From Planktothrix tepida PCC 9214 (GTDB lineage: Bacteria > Cyanobacteriota > Cyanobacteriia > Cyanobacteriales > Microcoleaceae), in NCBI RefSeq assembly GCF_900009145.1, contig NZ_LN889782.1, positions 1,282,871 to 1,346,870 of the forward strand: DNA of 64,000 nucleotides, written 5' to 3'. Below the pieces are notes generated by a model. The model worked only from the letters and a program-made list of their open reading frames with translations, was not told the DNA's origin and made no database searches. Below are positions 8,106 to 17,143 of the stretch, piece by piece (positions within the stretch are counted from its first letter, which is position 1; every line of letters begins with the position of its first letter). A program made the position numbers and the translations under genes.

Positions 8106-9224
8106 ATGATCAATGTAGTTTCAGTACGACCCGCCCTCAACCGTTCGTCTTCCGACAGTAATTCTGTGTTGGAAGTTCCTCAGCATTGGAACACCCTAGA
8201 AGACTTGCAAACGTGGCTGCATTATTTAGTTGAAGGGATTATATCAGGCGATCGCATCAGTCGAGAAGCAGCCCTCGCCCTGAGTGATCTCGAAGATCAA
8301 GACCAAATTTTATTACTGTGTCAAGCTGCGGATCAAGTTCGTCAAGCCTGCTGCGGGAATACCGTTGACCTGTGTAGTATTGTTAATATTAAATCTGGGA
8401 ACTGTTCGGAAAACTGTGGTTTTTGTTCCCAATCTGCCCATCATCCGGGTGAAGCGTCTCCGATTTATGGGTTAAAGTCTGCTGATGAAATTTTAGATCA
8501 TGCTAAAGCCGCAGAAGCAGCCGGAGCTAAACGGTTTTGTTTAGTTTCTCAGGGACGAGGAATTAAATATAATAGTCCGAAATCTACGGAATTTGAACAA
8601 ATCTTAGCAACGGTTCACCGGATTATTCAGGAAACCAATGTTAAACCCTGTTGTGCGTTAGGGGAATTAACCTTAGACCAAGCTCAAGCTTTAGCCGAAG
8701 CAGGTGTTACTCGCTATAACCATAATTTAGAAGCTTCAAAAGCCTTTTATCCCCAAGTCGTCACCACCCATACTTGGGAAGATCGGGTACAAACCGTTAA
8801 AAACTTAAAAGCCGCAGGAATTCAAGCTTGTACAGGTGGCATTATTGGCATGGGAGAAACTTGGGAAGATCGGATCGATTTAGCGTTCTCGTTACGCGAG
8901 TTAGAGGTGGAGTCCGTTCCCATTAATTTATTAAACCCCCGTTCGGGAACCCCGCTCTCAGAACAATCTAAACTTGACCCCTATGAAGCGTTAAAAGCGA
9001 TCGCTATTTTTCGTTTAATTCTTCCTCAGCAAATTCTCCGCTATGCGGGAGGACGGGAGGCCATCATGGGAGAACTGCAAGGTTTAGGCTTACAATCGGG
9101 AATTAACGCCATGTTAATTGGCAATTACCTAACAACCTTGGGTCAACCCCCTGAACAGGATCAAGCGATGTTAGCATCCTTGGGACTCGTCGGCGGTGAA
9201 GCTCCTGTTCCTGGTTTCTCCTAA
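8106..9224 (+). CDS. bioB: Biotin synthase BioB
   Basis: This radical SAM enzyme inserts sulphur into dethiobiotin to make biotin, the last step of the pathway. The 4Fe-4S cluster cysteines are in the CxxxCxxC motif at C100, C104 and C107 (NCSENCGFCSQS). The rest of the TIM barrel matches BioB, including RYNHNLEASKAFY and GGIIGMGETWEDR, and the 2Fe-2S ligands lie in the C-terminal half, including the Arg of RYAGGRE. At 372 aa it is slightly long because of a non-conserved N-terminal stretch of about 30 residues; the start could lie a little downstream. bioY follows after 19 bp, so synthesis and uptake of biotin are linked in one transcript. Confidence 0.96.
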   Translation: MINVVSVRPALNRSSSDSNSVLEVPQHWNTLEDLQTWLHYLVEGIISGDRISREAALALSDLEDQDQILLLCQAADQVRQACCGNTVDLCSIVNIKSGNCSENCGFCSQSAHHPGEASPIYGLKSADEILDHAKAAEAAGAKRFCLVSQGRGIKYNSPKSTEFEQILATVHRIIQETNVKPCCALGELTLDQAQALAEAGVTRYNHNLEASKAFYPQVVTTHTWEDRVQTVKNLKAAGIQACTGGIIGMGETWEDRIDLAFSLRELEVESVPINLLNPRSGTPLSEQSKLDPYEALKAIAIFRLILPQQILRYAGGREAIMGELQGLGLQSGINAMLIGNYLTTLGQPPEQDQAMLASLGLVGGEAPVPGFS

Positions 9225-9243
9225 AGGCTAATATTTCTCTGTT

Positions 9244-9828
9244 GTGACTCCTGCACTTGAGTTTCTCTGGGCGATTATCGGTGTTTTATTAACGATTGGT
9301 GGCACTTTTTTAGAAGCGTTTGTCACCGATCCCTCTTGGCTTTGGCAACAACAAAATGTTGAAGTTCACTCTTTAGGAGTAACCTATCAAATTGGGGCGG
9401 TTTTACTTGTGGGTTGTCTGGGAGGAAAAAATGCTGCCGCCATGTCCCAAATTGCTTATCTAGCTTTAGGATTAACGGTATTACCCGTTTTTTCAGAAGG
9501 AGGCGGACTAGATTATTTTAAACAGCCTACCTTTGGATATCTATTAGGCTTTATTCCGGGGGGATGGATTTGTGGTTTTTTAGCCTTTAAAGCGTTACCA
9601 AAATTAGAGTTATTAGGGTTTAGTTGTTTGTGTGGATTGTTGACGGTTCATGGTATGGGGATAATGTATTTAACTCTAAGTCACCTCATTAATGGAGCCT
9701 CAACCCAAGGAATTCTTCTGACAGAAGCCTTTGAAAAATATTCCCTTCAACCCTTACCTGGACAATTAGCAGTTAGCTGTGCGGTAGCTGTTTTATCTTA
9801 TATTTTAAGGGGATTAATGTTTTATTAA
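9244..9828 (+). CDS. bioY: Biotin transporter, BioY family
   Basis: BioY is the substrate-binding membrane (S) component of energy-coupling-factor biotin importers. It can work alone or with a shared ECF module. The 194-aa protein has about six membrane helices and the family block FGYLLGFIPGGWICGFLAFK, with HGMGIMYL in a later helix. The start is GTG: no ATG is available at the right place, and it lies 19 bp after bioB. A dedicated ATPase is not next to it. The coupling with bioB strongly supports biotin as substrate. Confidence 0.88.
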   Translation: MTPALEFLWAIIGVLLTIGGTFLEAFVTDPSWLWQQQNVEVHSLGVTYQIGAVLLVGCLGGKNAAAMSQIAYLALGLTVLPVFSEGGGLDYFKQPTFGYLLGFIPGGWICGFLAFKALPKLELLGFSCLCGLLTVHGMGIMYLTLSHLINGASTQGILLTEAFEKYSLQPLPGQLAVSCAVAVLSYILRGLMFY

Positions 9829-9860
9829 AGTTAACTAATAACTGAGTACGGGCGGAGTAA

Positions 9861-10044
9861 CCCAAAGTCCGTCAACTTAAGTTCCCCGCGCCCGGAAATA
9901 AATTTCGGGCTAAAAGCCCAAACCCGTTAAAACGGGTTAAGAAAGATAGGTATTGAGTAATCTTGAGTCATCTTTAGATGACTTGATCTCTTAGCCCGAA
10001 ATGCAAGTTCAGGGCGTCGGAGGCTTAAGTTGACGGACTTTGGG
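9861..10044. mobile_element. MITE-like element with 21-bp terminal inverted repeats
   Basis: Bases 9861-9881 and 10024-10044 are perfect inverted repeats (CCCAAAGTCCGTCAAC... and its complement). The sequence GAGTAACCC occurs on both sides, which looks like a 9-bp target duplication in an original GGCGGAGTAACCCCGCCC sequence. The interior (about 9890-10020) has a perfect ACCCGTTAAAACGGGT hairpin and shares about 125 bp with a copy at 32230-32350. It carries no gene, so it would need a transposase elsewhere. Confidence 0.72.
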
Positions 10045-10061
10045 AGTAACCCCGCCCCTAC

Positions 10062-10110
10062 AACTGATAACTGATAACTGATAACTGATAACTGATAACT
10101 GATAACTGAT
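10062..10110. repeat. AACTGAT heptamer array, 7 copies
   Basis: Seven perfect tandem copies run directly into the lspA coding region. The last AT of the final unit supplies the first two bases of the annotated ATG at 10109. Confidence 0.9.
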
Positions 10111-10573
10111 GATGCAATTTCAGAAAAATTCTAATTTTTGGATCGTGGCAATTGCGAGTTTGATTTTAGATCACCTGACTAAATTCTGGGTGGTAAGAAA
10201 TTTTGAACTCGGAGAAACTTTACCCCTTTGGCCGGATGTTTTTCACTTAACTTATGTTACTAATACCGGAGCAGCCTTTAGCTTGTTTAGTAATGGAGGT
10301 GTTGCTTGGTTACGATGGTTATCATTGCTGGTTAGTCTTGGATTAATGGCAATGGCTTGGTTTGGCCCCCGTTTCAATCGTTGGGAACAAGTGGGATATG
10401 GTTTAATATTAGGGGGTGCATTAGGGAATGGAATTGATCGCTTTATATCCGGTCATGTTGTAGATTTTATCGATTTTCGACTGATTCATTTCGCCGTGTT
10501 CAATTTGGCAGATGTTTCGATTAATATTGGAATCTGGTGTTTAATTATTGCAATTTTCAGAATTAAAACCTGA
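10109..10573 (+). CDS. lspA: Lipoprotein signal peptidase (signal peptidase II)
   Basis: LspA is an inner-membrane aspartyl protease that removes signal peptides of prolipoproteins. The 154-aa protein has four membrane helices and both catalytic aspartates: D110 in GGALGNGIDRF and D135 in FNLADVSINIG. The NTGAAFSLF block (residues 52-60) is also diagnostic. Two adjacent ATGs are possible (10109 and 10112). The first is partly formed by the upstream heptamer array, and neither has a Shine-Dalgarno sequence because the leader is repeat DNA. It follows bioY after a MITE-like insertion, so any ancestral co-transcription may be altered. Confidence 0.95.
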   Translation: MMQFQKNSNFWIVAIASLILDHLTKFWVVRNFELGETLPLWPDVFHLTYVTNTGAAFSLFSNGGVAWLRWLSLLVSLGLMAMAWFGPRFNRWEQVGYGLILGGALGNGIDRFISGHVVDFIDFRLIHFAVFNLADVSINIGIWCLIIAIFRIKT

Positions 10574-10629
10574 GTCCTGAAATCAGAAGGTACAATGAAT
10601 ACAGCCCAATGCCACTCTGAGTGCTGAAA

Positions 10630-12900
10630 ATGTCCACAACCAAGCCCCCTCAGAAACCCCAAACTCTCCTGAACACAATCACACAGGTTGTCCAGACACT
10701 TCACGCCAAAGTTAATTTTTCGCGGCTGCTCCTCAAGCCCAACGCTAAAGTCCCCGAATTGCGGGTACACCATGCGGATACCGATAAACCGGAAGTTTAT
10801 CCTTTATTGGGTGATCGCTATGTGGTGGGGCGTTCTTCCCGAACCTGCGATATTGTGGTACGGAACCCCTTGGTGAGTCAAATTCATGTCAGTGTTGTCC
10901 GAAATGCTAAAGGAACAAGCTTACTACCCAGTCGTCCTGGGTTTATGATTCAGGATGAAGACTCCACAAACGGTTTGTATTGGGGAAAGCGAAAGATCAA
11001 GAATCTGCCGTTACGACATGGGGATAGTTTAACTTTAGGGCCACCTGAACTCGCCTCCGTTGCCCGTGTTGAATATAATGATCCTCCGGCTTGGTATGTG
11101 CAAACGATCCGTTATGGCTTTTATGGATTTTGCGGCATTAGTGCTGTGGTGGGAGCGGTAGTACTCTTTGAGTGGCAGAAATTTCAAGTTGACCCCCTAC
11201 CGGAAACCGTAACCGGGCCTGTGATTATTCATGCAGCCGATGGTCGTCCCCTACGAGAAGCGAATACCATTGCCCATTTGGAAACGGATCGGTTAGGAGA
11301 TTTTGGCCCCTATTTACCTAAAGCTGTTGTTGCATCCGAGGATAGTCGCTTTTACTGGCATTTGGGAATTGATCCCCTAGGAACGTTACGGGCTTTATTA
11401 ACGAATGTGCGGGGTGGAGAAATTCGAGAAGGAGGAAGTACCCTTTCTCAACAGTTAGCCCGGAGTTTATACCGGGATTATGTAGGTACAGAAGATTCGG
11501 CTGGACGCAAATTTCGAGAAGCAGTTGTTGCCTTAAAATTAGAAGCGGTTTATGGTAAAAATCAGCTACTTAAAACTTATTTGAATCGGGTTTATTTAGG
11601 AATTAATTTATATGGGTTTGAAGATGCGGCTCGATTTTATTTTAATAAATCAGCAAAAGATTTAACGCTTTCCGAAGCCGCAACATTAGTCGGAATATTA
11701 CCCGCCCCCAATAGTTTTAATCCGATTCAAAATTATCAATTAGCAGTACAATACCGCGATCGCGTCATTAGTCGAATGTTAGAAAAGGGGATGGTGAGTG
11801 AAGAGGAAGCGGATCGCGCTCGTCGTTCTCGGATTGAAATTAATCCCAAAGCCAAAGAATTTTTAGAAAGTACCATTGCCCCCTATTTTTATGATTATGT
11901 TTTTGTTGAATTGGAGAAATTATTAGGGGAACAGTTAGCTCGTGAAGGTAATTTTATTGTAGAAACAGCCTTAGATATTCCCACTCAAACCATTGCAGAA
12001 TCTTCTCTAAAACGTGCAATTCAGACGACCGGATCAGGGAATGGATTTTCTCAAGGCGGTTTAGTAACGTTAGATTCTAATACCGGAGAAATTTTAGCAA
12101 TGGCGGGGGGAAAAGATTATAAAGAAAGTCAATTTAATCGTGTTACTCAAGCTCAACGTCAACCGGGATCAACGTTTAAATTATTTACCTATTTAGCCGC
12201 TTTAGCTCAAGGCATTCCTCCTGGTCAAACCTATTCCTGTGAACCCTTAACCTGGAAAGGACAAAGTTATCAAGGATGTGAACGCAGTGGCGGTGATCTT
12301 GATATGTATCGGGGGTTAGCATTATCAGAAAATGTAATTGCTTTGAGAATTGCTCAAGATATTGGATTAGATCGGGTGATTGACATAGCAAAACGTTTAG
12401 GAATTCAATCTAAACTTGATCCGGTTCCGGGTTTAGTTCTCGGTCAAAGTGAAGTGAATCTATTAGAATTAACGGGAGCTTATAGCACCGTTGCGAATGA
12501 AGGATTATATCATTCTCCTCATGCCATTAAACGGATTTTAGATAGTAGTGATTGTACGGATATTAATGATCCTAATACCTGTCGGGTGATTTATGCTTAT
12601 GATCGAGAAAATCCAACGGTTCCTTCTGTTTTGTCTCCTTCTGTGGCTGAAACCATGACCACTTTATTACAAGGAGTTATTCGTCGGGGAACGGGTCAAA
12701 GTGCCTATATTGGGTTAGGAGAAGCGGGTAAAACTGGAACAACAAATGATAACGTTGATTTGTGGTTTATTGGTTATCTTCCAGATTCTAAATTAACAAC
12801 GGGAGTATGGTTAGGTAATGATGATAATTCTCCTACTAATGGAACCAGTGGGAATGCGGCTCAATTATGGCGAGATTATATGGGTCAAATTGCTCGATAA
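10630..12900 (+). CDS. FHA domain-containing class A penicillin-binding protein
   Basis: This bifunctional cell-wall enzyme polymerises glycan strands (GT51) and cross-links peptides (transpeptidase). In order it has a forkhead-associated phosphothreonine-binding domain (about residues 40-145, VGRSSRTCDIVVRNPLVSQIH), one membrane helix (about 160-180), the transglycosylase domain with EDSRFYWHLGID and EGGSTLSQQLARSLY, then the transpeptidase with STFK, SEN and KTGT as catalytic motifs. The frame is open to a GTG at 10621, but the ATG at 10630 is preferred. The N-terminal FHA domain would face the cytoplasm and could link wall synthesis to protein phosphorylation. This fusion is seen in other cyanobacteria. 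It starts 56 bp after lspA. Confidence 0.93.
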   Translation: MSTTKPPQKPQTLLNTITQVVQTLHAKVNFSRLLLKPNAKVPELRVHHADTDKPEVYPLLGDRYVVGRSSRTCDIVVRNPLVSQIHVSVVRNAKGTSLLPSRPGFMIQDEDSTNGLYWGKRKIKNLPLRHGDSLTLGPPELASVARVEYNDPPAWYVQTIRYGFYGFCGISAVVGAVVLFEWQKFQVDPLPETVTGPVIIHAADGRPLREANTIAHLETDRLGDFGPYLPKAVVASEDSRFYWHLGIDPLGTLRALLTNVRGGEIREGGSTLSQQLARSLYRDYVGTEDSAGRKFREAVVALKLEAVYGKNQLLKTYLNRVYLGINLYGFEDAARFYFNKSAKDLTLSEAATLVGILPAPNSFNPIQNYQLAVQYRDRVISRMLEKGMVSEEEADRARRSRIEINPKAKEFLESTIAPYFYDYVFVELEKLLGEQLAREGNFIVETALDIPTQTIAESSLKRAIQTTGSGNGFSQGGLVTLDSNTGEILAMAGGKDYKESQFNRVTQAQRQPGSTFKLFTYLAALAQGIPPGQTYSCEPLTWKGQSYQGCERSGGDLDMYRGLALSENVIALRIAQDIGLDRVIDIAKRLGIQSKLDPVPGLVLGQSEVNLLELTGAYSTVANEGLYHSPHAIKRILDSSDCTDINDPNTCRVIYAYDRENPTVPSVLSPSVAETMTTLLQGVIRRGTGQSAYIGLGEAGKTGTTNDNVDLWFIGYLPDSKLTTGVWLGNDDNSPTNGTSGNAAQLWRDYMGQIAR

Positions 12901-12911
12901 TTGTTGATCAT

Positions 12912-12939
12912 AGGGAACAGGGAACAGGGAACAGGGAAC
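12912..12939. repeat. AGGGAAC heptamer array, 4 copies
   Basis: Four perfect AGGGAAC units follow the PBP stop, with further degenerate AGGGAAT/AGGGAAC units to about 13010. A fragment CTTCGACAGGCTCAGTGCTTCG in the middle resembles the one near 8030-8055. This is another STRR-type array. Confidence 0.8.
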
Positions 12940-13029
12940 ACTTCGACAGGCTCAGTGCTTCGCAGGGAATAGGGAATAGAGGGGAAAAGAAAATAGGGAA
13001 CAGGGAATAGAGGAGAATTATACAAAAAA

Positions 13030-13665
13030 TCATGATTCTCCTAATTCAAAAATCTGTTCAGCCGTTAAATTTAATTCAGGGAATATAGCAGATTGGATGA
13101 GATCATTTTCTCGAAATAAATTAACCATATATTCACCATCAATCATTTGATAAACTGAAATAGTGGGTTGTTTGGGATTACCAATATAACGCCGACCTCC
13201 TAACCCTAAATAATCAACAATCCAATATTCTTGAATTCCTAATTTTTCATATTCTGATAATTTTAATAAATAATCATCTTGCCAATTCGTACTCACAACT
13301 TCAACAACTAACGGTAATGTTTCTCCTTGAGTAATCGTTGAACGTTTTTTCCATATAGGTTCTTGATCTAAAGAATTTTTATTGATCACAGTCACATCTG
13401 GACTATAACCTGAATTGTCGGAATCAATGGGTTTAATAATACATTGTCGAGGAATCAAATAAGGGAATTGTAAACGCCGAATTTCTAAGGTCAACTCAGC
13501 CGCAATTTCTCCTGCAATTTGTTCATGAGTTCCTGTCGGCTGCATTTCTTTAACAACTCCTCTATGTAATTCATAACGTCCAGAACCATCAGGAACCCAG
13601 TTCAAAAATTCCTCTAAGGTCATTAATTGAGCTTCCGATTCTGATTCTAATAAAGTTTGTGTCAT
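13030..13665 (-). CDS. Uma2-family putative nuclease (DUF820)
   Basis: This 211-aa protein has the Uma2 fold related to PD-(D/E)xK nucleases. The visible motif blocks are MTLEEFLNW, YELHRGVVKEM, YSPDVTVI (catalytic Asp), LVVEVVS (catalytic Glu) and KLSEYEKLGIQEYWIVD. Uma2 genes are present in dozens of copies in many cyanobacteria, and their biological role is not established. It is a single gene, divergent from the kinase gene that follows. All core residues are present, so it looks intact. Confidence 0.85.
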   Translation of the reverse strand: MTQTLLESESEAQLMTLEEFLNWVPDGSGRYELHRGVVKEMQPTGTHEQIAGEIAAELTLEIRRLQFPYLIPRQCIIKPIDSDNSGYSPDVTVINKNSLDQEPIWKKRSTITQGETLPLVVEVVSTNWQDDYLLKLSEYEKLGIQEYWIVDYLGLGGRRYIGNPKQPTISVYQMIDGEYMVNLFRENDLIQSAIFPELNLTAEQIFELGES

Positions 13666-13836
13666 AGCTGTTAATAGTTTTAATTAAAAATTATACACAG
13701 ATAATAGTATAACAATGAAATTAGGGATATAAATATAGGCATCGCTTCCTAGAAACTCCTAGAAACCTGCTTTCTTCAAGAAACCCGGTTTCTGTTTAGA
13801 CTAAAATAGACTTAAGCTGGTTGGACTTGATCATCT

Positions 13837-15777
13837 ATGAGTTATTGCCTAAATCCCCAATGTCCTCAACCCCAAAATACCCCAGAGGCTAAATTTTGTT
13901 TAACCTGTGGGGCAAAATTATTATTACGAGAACGGTATCGCGCCATTAAAGTGATTGGTCATGGGGGGTTTGGCAAAACATTTTTAGCCATCGATGGAGA
14001 TAAACCCTCCCGTCCTCCCTGTGTAATTAAACAATTTCGCCCCCAAATGCAGGGAAATTCTCAAAAAGCCATAGAATTATTTCATCGAGAAGCAGAACGA
14101 TTAGATGAGTTAGGAAAACATCCCCAAATTCCTGAATTATTAGCCCATTTTGAACAAGATAGCCATCAATATTTAGTTCAAGAATTTATTAATGGGCCGA
14201 ATTTAGAAGAAGAACTTTTGCGCCAAGGAGTTTTTAATGAAACTCAAATTCGTCAAGTTTTAAATGATTTACTCCCGGTTTTACAATTTATTCATCATCA
14301 TAGAGTTATTCACCGAGATATTAAACCCGCTAATATTATTCTCAGAGAAACTTCTCAACACCAAGGTCAGTTAGTCTTAGTAGATTTTGGTGCCGCAAAA
14401 GTGGTTACTGATACTGAAGTGGCGATGATGGGAACTGTAATTGGTAGCCCTGAATATGTTGCCCCAGAACAAACCAGAGGACAAGCAATTTATGCCAGTG
14501 ATATTTATAGTTTGGGGGTAACTTGTATTTATTTAATGACGGCAATTTCACCCTTTGATTTATATGATATTCATGAAGATCGTTGGATTTGGCGAGATTA
14601 TTTAAAACACCATTCTGTTAGTTCAGAATTAGGAAAAATTCTGGATAAAATGTTGGCTGTATTACCCAGTCAACGTTATGATTCTGCATTCAAAGTCTTA
14701 AAAGATTTATATCCCGGTGGCATACCTGTTGCGATCGCCCGCCATTTACAGCCCCCGCCTTTACCTCCCCCACTGCCAACCGTTAGAACTCCGATTTCAT
14801 CACCATCCCAGACCTTACCCCCCCGCACCATCCAACAACCGACCCCCCCACAAAAACAGCGTGTTCAACCCTTGCGATCGCCTTCCTGGCGTTGTGTTCA
14901 TACCCTCACAGGTCATCGTAACGCTATCACCGGAGTTGCGTTTAGTCCCGATGGGGAGACATTAGCCAGTGGGAGTCAGGATCAGACCCTTGAAATTTGG
15001 CGGCTGGAGTCGGGTAAACGGTGGTATACCTTGGTGGGTCATAGTAACTGGATCACAAGTATTGGTTTTAGTCCCGATGGTAAGACCTTAGCCAGTGGGA
15101 GTCGAGATCAAACCATTGAAATTTGGGATATGACCAAGGGGAAACGGTGGTATACCCTCACGGGTCATCAAGATGGGGTGGAAGCGGTGGCGTTTAGTCC
15201 CAATGGTCAATTATTAGCGAGTGGAAGTCGGGATAAAACCATTGAAATTTGGAATATGAATAAGGGAAAACGGGGGTTTACCTTAACAGGTCATCAAGAT
15301 CGAGTTTATAGTGTGGCGTTTAGTTCGGATAGTCAAAAGTTAGCAAGTGGGAGTCGAGATCAAACCGTAAAAATTTGGGATTTAAAGACAGCAAAGGAAG
15401 TCCAAACCTTAACGGGTCATGGTGACTGGGTGAGAAGTGTGGCGTTTAGTTTAGATGGTCAATTCTTGGCTTCAGCATCAAAAAATGGGATGATTAAAAT
15501 CTGGATAAATCAACAGGAAAAATGGGTATTATTAAGAACATTAAGAGTAGATGATCAAGAGATATTTAGTATCGTTTTTAGTCCTAATTATCAGATATTA
15601 GTGAGTGGAGGAGGACAGGGATTATTAGATATTTGGGATGTGCAGAAAGGGATATTATTAGAAACCCTTAAAGCCCATGACAGTGATATTTTTACAGTGG
15701 CGTTTAGTGGGGATGGTCAATGGTTAGCAACGGGCAGTTATGACCGGACAGTCAAATTGTGGAAACCATCAACTTGA
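13837..15777 (+). CDS. Serine/threonine protein kinase with zinc ribbon and WD40 repeats
   Basis: The 646-aa protein combines a short N-terminal zinc-ribbon-like motif (C4, C9, C21, C24), a eukaryotic-type kinase domain and a C-terminal beta-propeller. Kinase hallmarks are the glycine loop GHGGFGKTF (41-49), Lys65, HRDIKPANI (159-167), DFG (183-185) and APEQ. A Pro-rich linker (about residues 300-345, PPPLPPPLPTV) joins it to seven WD40 repeats that end in the usual W-D/W-K pairs. Such kinases are common in filamentous cyanobacteria; the partner bound by the propeller is unknown. Several WD repeats are very alike (LASGSRDQTIEIW), suggesting recent duplication. Confidence 0.93.
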   Translation: MSYCLNPQCPQPQNTPEAKFCLTCGAKLLLRERYRAIKVIGHGGFGKTFLAIDGDKPSRPPCVIKQFRPQMQGNSQKAIELFHREAERLDELGKHPQIPELLAHFEQDSHQYLVQEFINGPNLEEELLRQGVFNETQIRQVLNDLLPVLQFIHHHRVIHRDIKPANIILRETSQHQGQLVLVDFGAAKVVTDTEVAMMGTVIGSPEYVAPEQTRGQAIYASDIYSLGVTCIYLMTAISPFDLYDIHEDRWIWRDYLKHHSVSSELGKILDKMLAVLPSQRYDSAFKVLKDLYPGGIPVAIARHLQPPPLPPPLPTVRTPISSPSQTLPPRTIQQPTPPQKQRVQPLRSPSWRCVHTLTGHRNAITGVAFSPDGETLASGSQDQTLEIWRLESGKRWYTLVGHSNWITSIGFSPDGKTLASGSRDQTIEIWDMTKGKRWYTLTGHQDGVEAVAFSPNGQLLASGSRDKTIEIWNMNKGKRGFTLTGHQDRVYSVAFSSDSQKLASGSRDQTVKIWDLKTAKEVQTLTGHGDWVRSVAFSLDGQFLASASKNGMIKIWINQQEKWVLLRTLRVDDQEIFSIVFSPNYQILVSGGGQGLLDIWDVQKGILLETLKAHDSDIFTVAFSGDGQWLATGSYDRTVKLWKPST

Positions 15778-15829
15778 TCCTTCTAAGTAGATATAATTAA
15801 ACTATAAATCTAATAAACGAGTCACAACA

Positions 15830-17143
15830 ATGGCAACAGGTATACCCGGTAAAACTAAATACAAAAACTTTACAAATAGCAGCCAACTTTCATTTCGCTT
15901 AGAATATGAGGGAAAAGTTAGTCTTGAAGAAATTTTAGATAGTCCTTCGGCAAAATTAAGTTGTGTTGTCAGAGTAGATAAACCGATTAATAACAAACTC
16001 ATTTATGGAGAAAATTTTAGAGTTTTAAGAAATTTATCAGAGCATTCTGATGTGGCTGGAAAAATTGGATTAATTTATATTGATCCACCCTATGCAACTG
16101 GATTAGGGTTTGAGTCAAGGCAACAAGCTTATGCTTATCAAGATTTTAGGGAAGGTGTAGATTATTTAGAATTTATTCGTCAACGCTTAGTTTTACTAAG
16201 AGAACTGTTAGCCAATCATGGCTCAATCTATGTTCACCTTGATCAAAATATGGCTTTTCCCGTTAAAATATTAATGGATGAAATTTTCGGATCTAAAAAT
16301 TTCCGTAATTGGATTACTCGCAAAAAATGTAATCCCAAAAATTATACTCGAAATCAATATGGAAATATTTCAGATTATATTCTTTTCTATACAAAAACTG
16401 ATGATTATGTCTGGAATCAACCTTTTGAATCGTGGACAGATGATAAAGTAATTAAAGAATATCAATATATTGAAGAAGAAACAGGAAGACGTTATAAAAA
16501 AGTTCCAATTCATGCACCTGGAGAAAGGAAAGGAGCAACAGGTCAACCTTGGCGGGGGATGCTTCCACCTCCGGGTAAACATTGGCAATATACCCCTGAA
16601 ACCTTAGAAGAAATGGATAAACGAGGTGAAATTTACTGGTCGTCAACTGGAAATCCTAGACGAAAAGTTTACCTTGATCAAAGTAAAGGAATCGGTGTTC
16701 AAGATATTTGGCTGGATTTCAAGGATGCTCATAACCAGAATATTAAAATTACAGGCTATCCTACAGAAAAAAATCCTGAGCTTCTCCAACGAATTATTAT
16801 GGCTTCTTCTAACCCTGGAGATCTAATCTTAGATGCTTTTGTTGGCAGTGGAACTACCGTTGCTGTCGCAGAAGAATTACAACGACAATGGATTGGAATA
16901 GATAACTCTCTGTTAGCAATAGAAACAACAATTTATCGTTTAGTTAAAGGAACTCAAGCTATGGGAGATTTTACCAAGAGAAATGGAAGTTTACCTAAAC
17001 AGGAACCTTTAATCAATACAAATAGAATTCTAAAAAGTGGTTTAGAGGTATATCTTGAGATGGAATCTGAGCTTGATCAGGTTGCAGAAAGCCAGATTGA
17101 AGATTGGAACAATTTACTTAATTTTCAAGCCAATCTTTGGTAA
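15830..17143 (+). CDS. DNA methyltransferase (beta-class, DPPY)
   Basis: This 437-aa enzyme has the amino-methyltransferase catalytic motif DPPY at residues 85-88, followed much later by the AdoMet-binding motif DAFVGSGTT (about 335-343). That order defines the beta class, which methylates adenine N6 or cytosine N4. The region between the motifs holds the target-recognition part, with the block SIYVHLDQNMAFPVKILMDEIFG typical of the class. It is convergent with the next gene and overlaps its 3-prime end by 26 bp, as expected for a type II restriction-modification pair. The recognition sequence cannot be inferred. It starts 52 bp after the kinase gene, but no functional link is evident. Confidence 0.88.
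   Translation: MATGIPGKTKYKNFTNSSQLSFRLEYEGKVSLEEILDSPSAKLSCVVRVDKPINNKLIYGENFRVLRNLSEHSDVAGKIGLIYIDPPYATGLGFESRQQAYAYQDFREGVDYLEFIRQRLVLLRELLANHGSIYVHLDQNMAFPVKILMDEIFGSKNFRNWITRKKCNPKNYTRNQYGNISDYILFYTKTDDYVWNQPFESWTDDKVIKEYQYIEEETGRRYKKVPIHAPGERKGATGQPWRGMLPPPGKHWQYTPETLEEMDKRGEIYWSSTGNPRRKVYLDQSKGIGVQDIWLDFKDAHNQNIKITGYPTEKNPELLQRIIMASSNPGDLILDAFVGSGTTVAVAEELQRQWIGIDNSLLAIETTIYRLVKGTQAMGDFTKRNGSLPKQEPLINTNRILKSGLEVYLEMESELDQVAESQIEDWNNLLNFQANLW

Noticed and set aside
3506-10110. AACTGAT arrays as possible CRISPR-like repeats
   Set aside because: The units are perfect 7-bp tandem repeats without spacers; they are STRR-type microsatellites.
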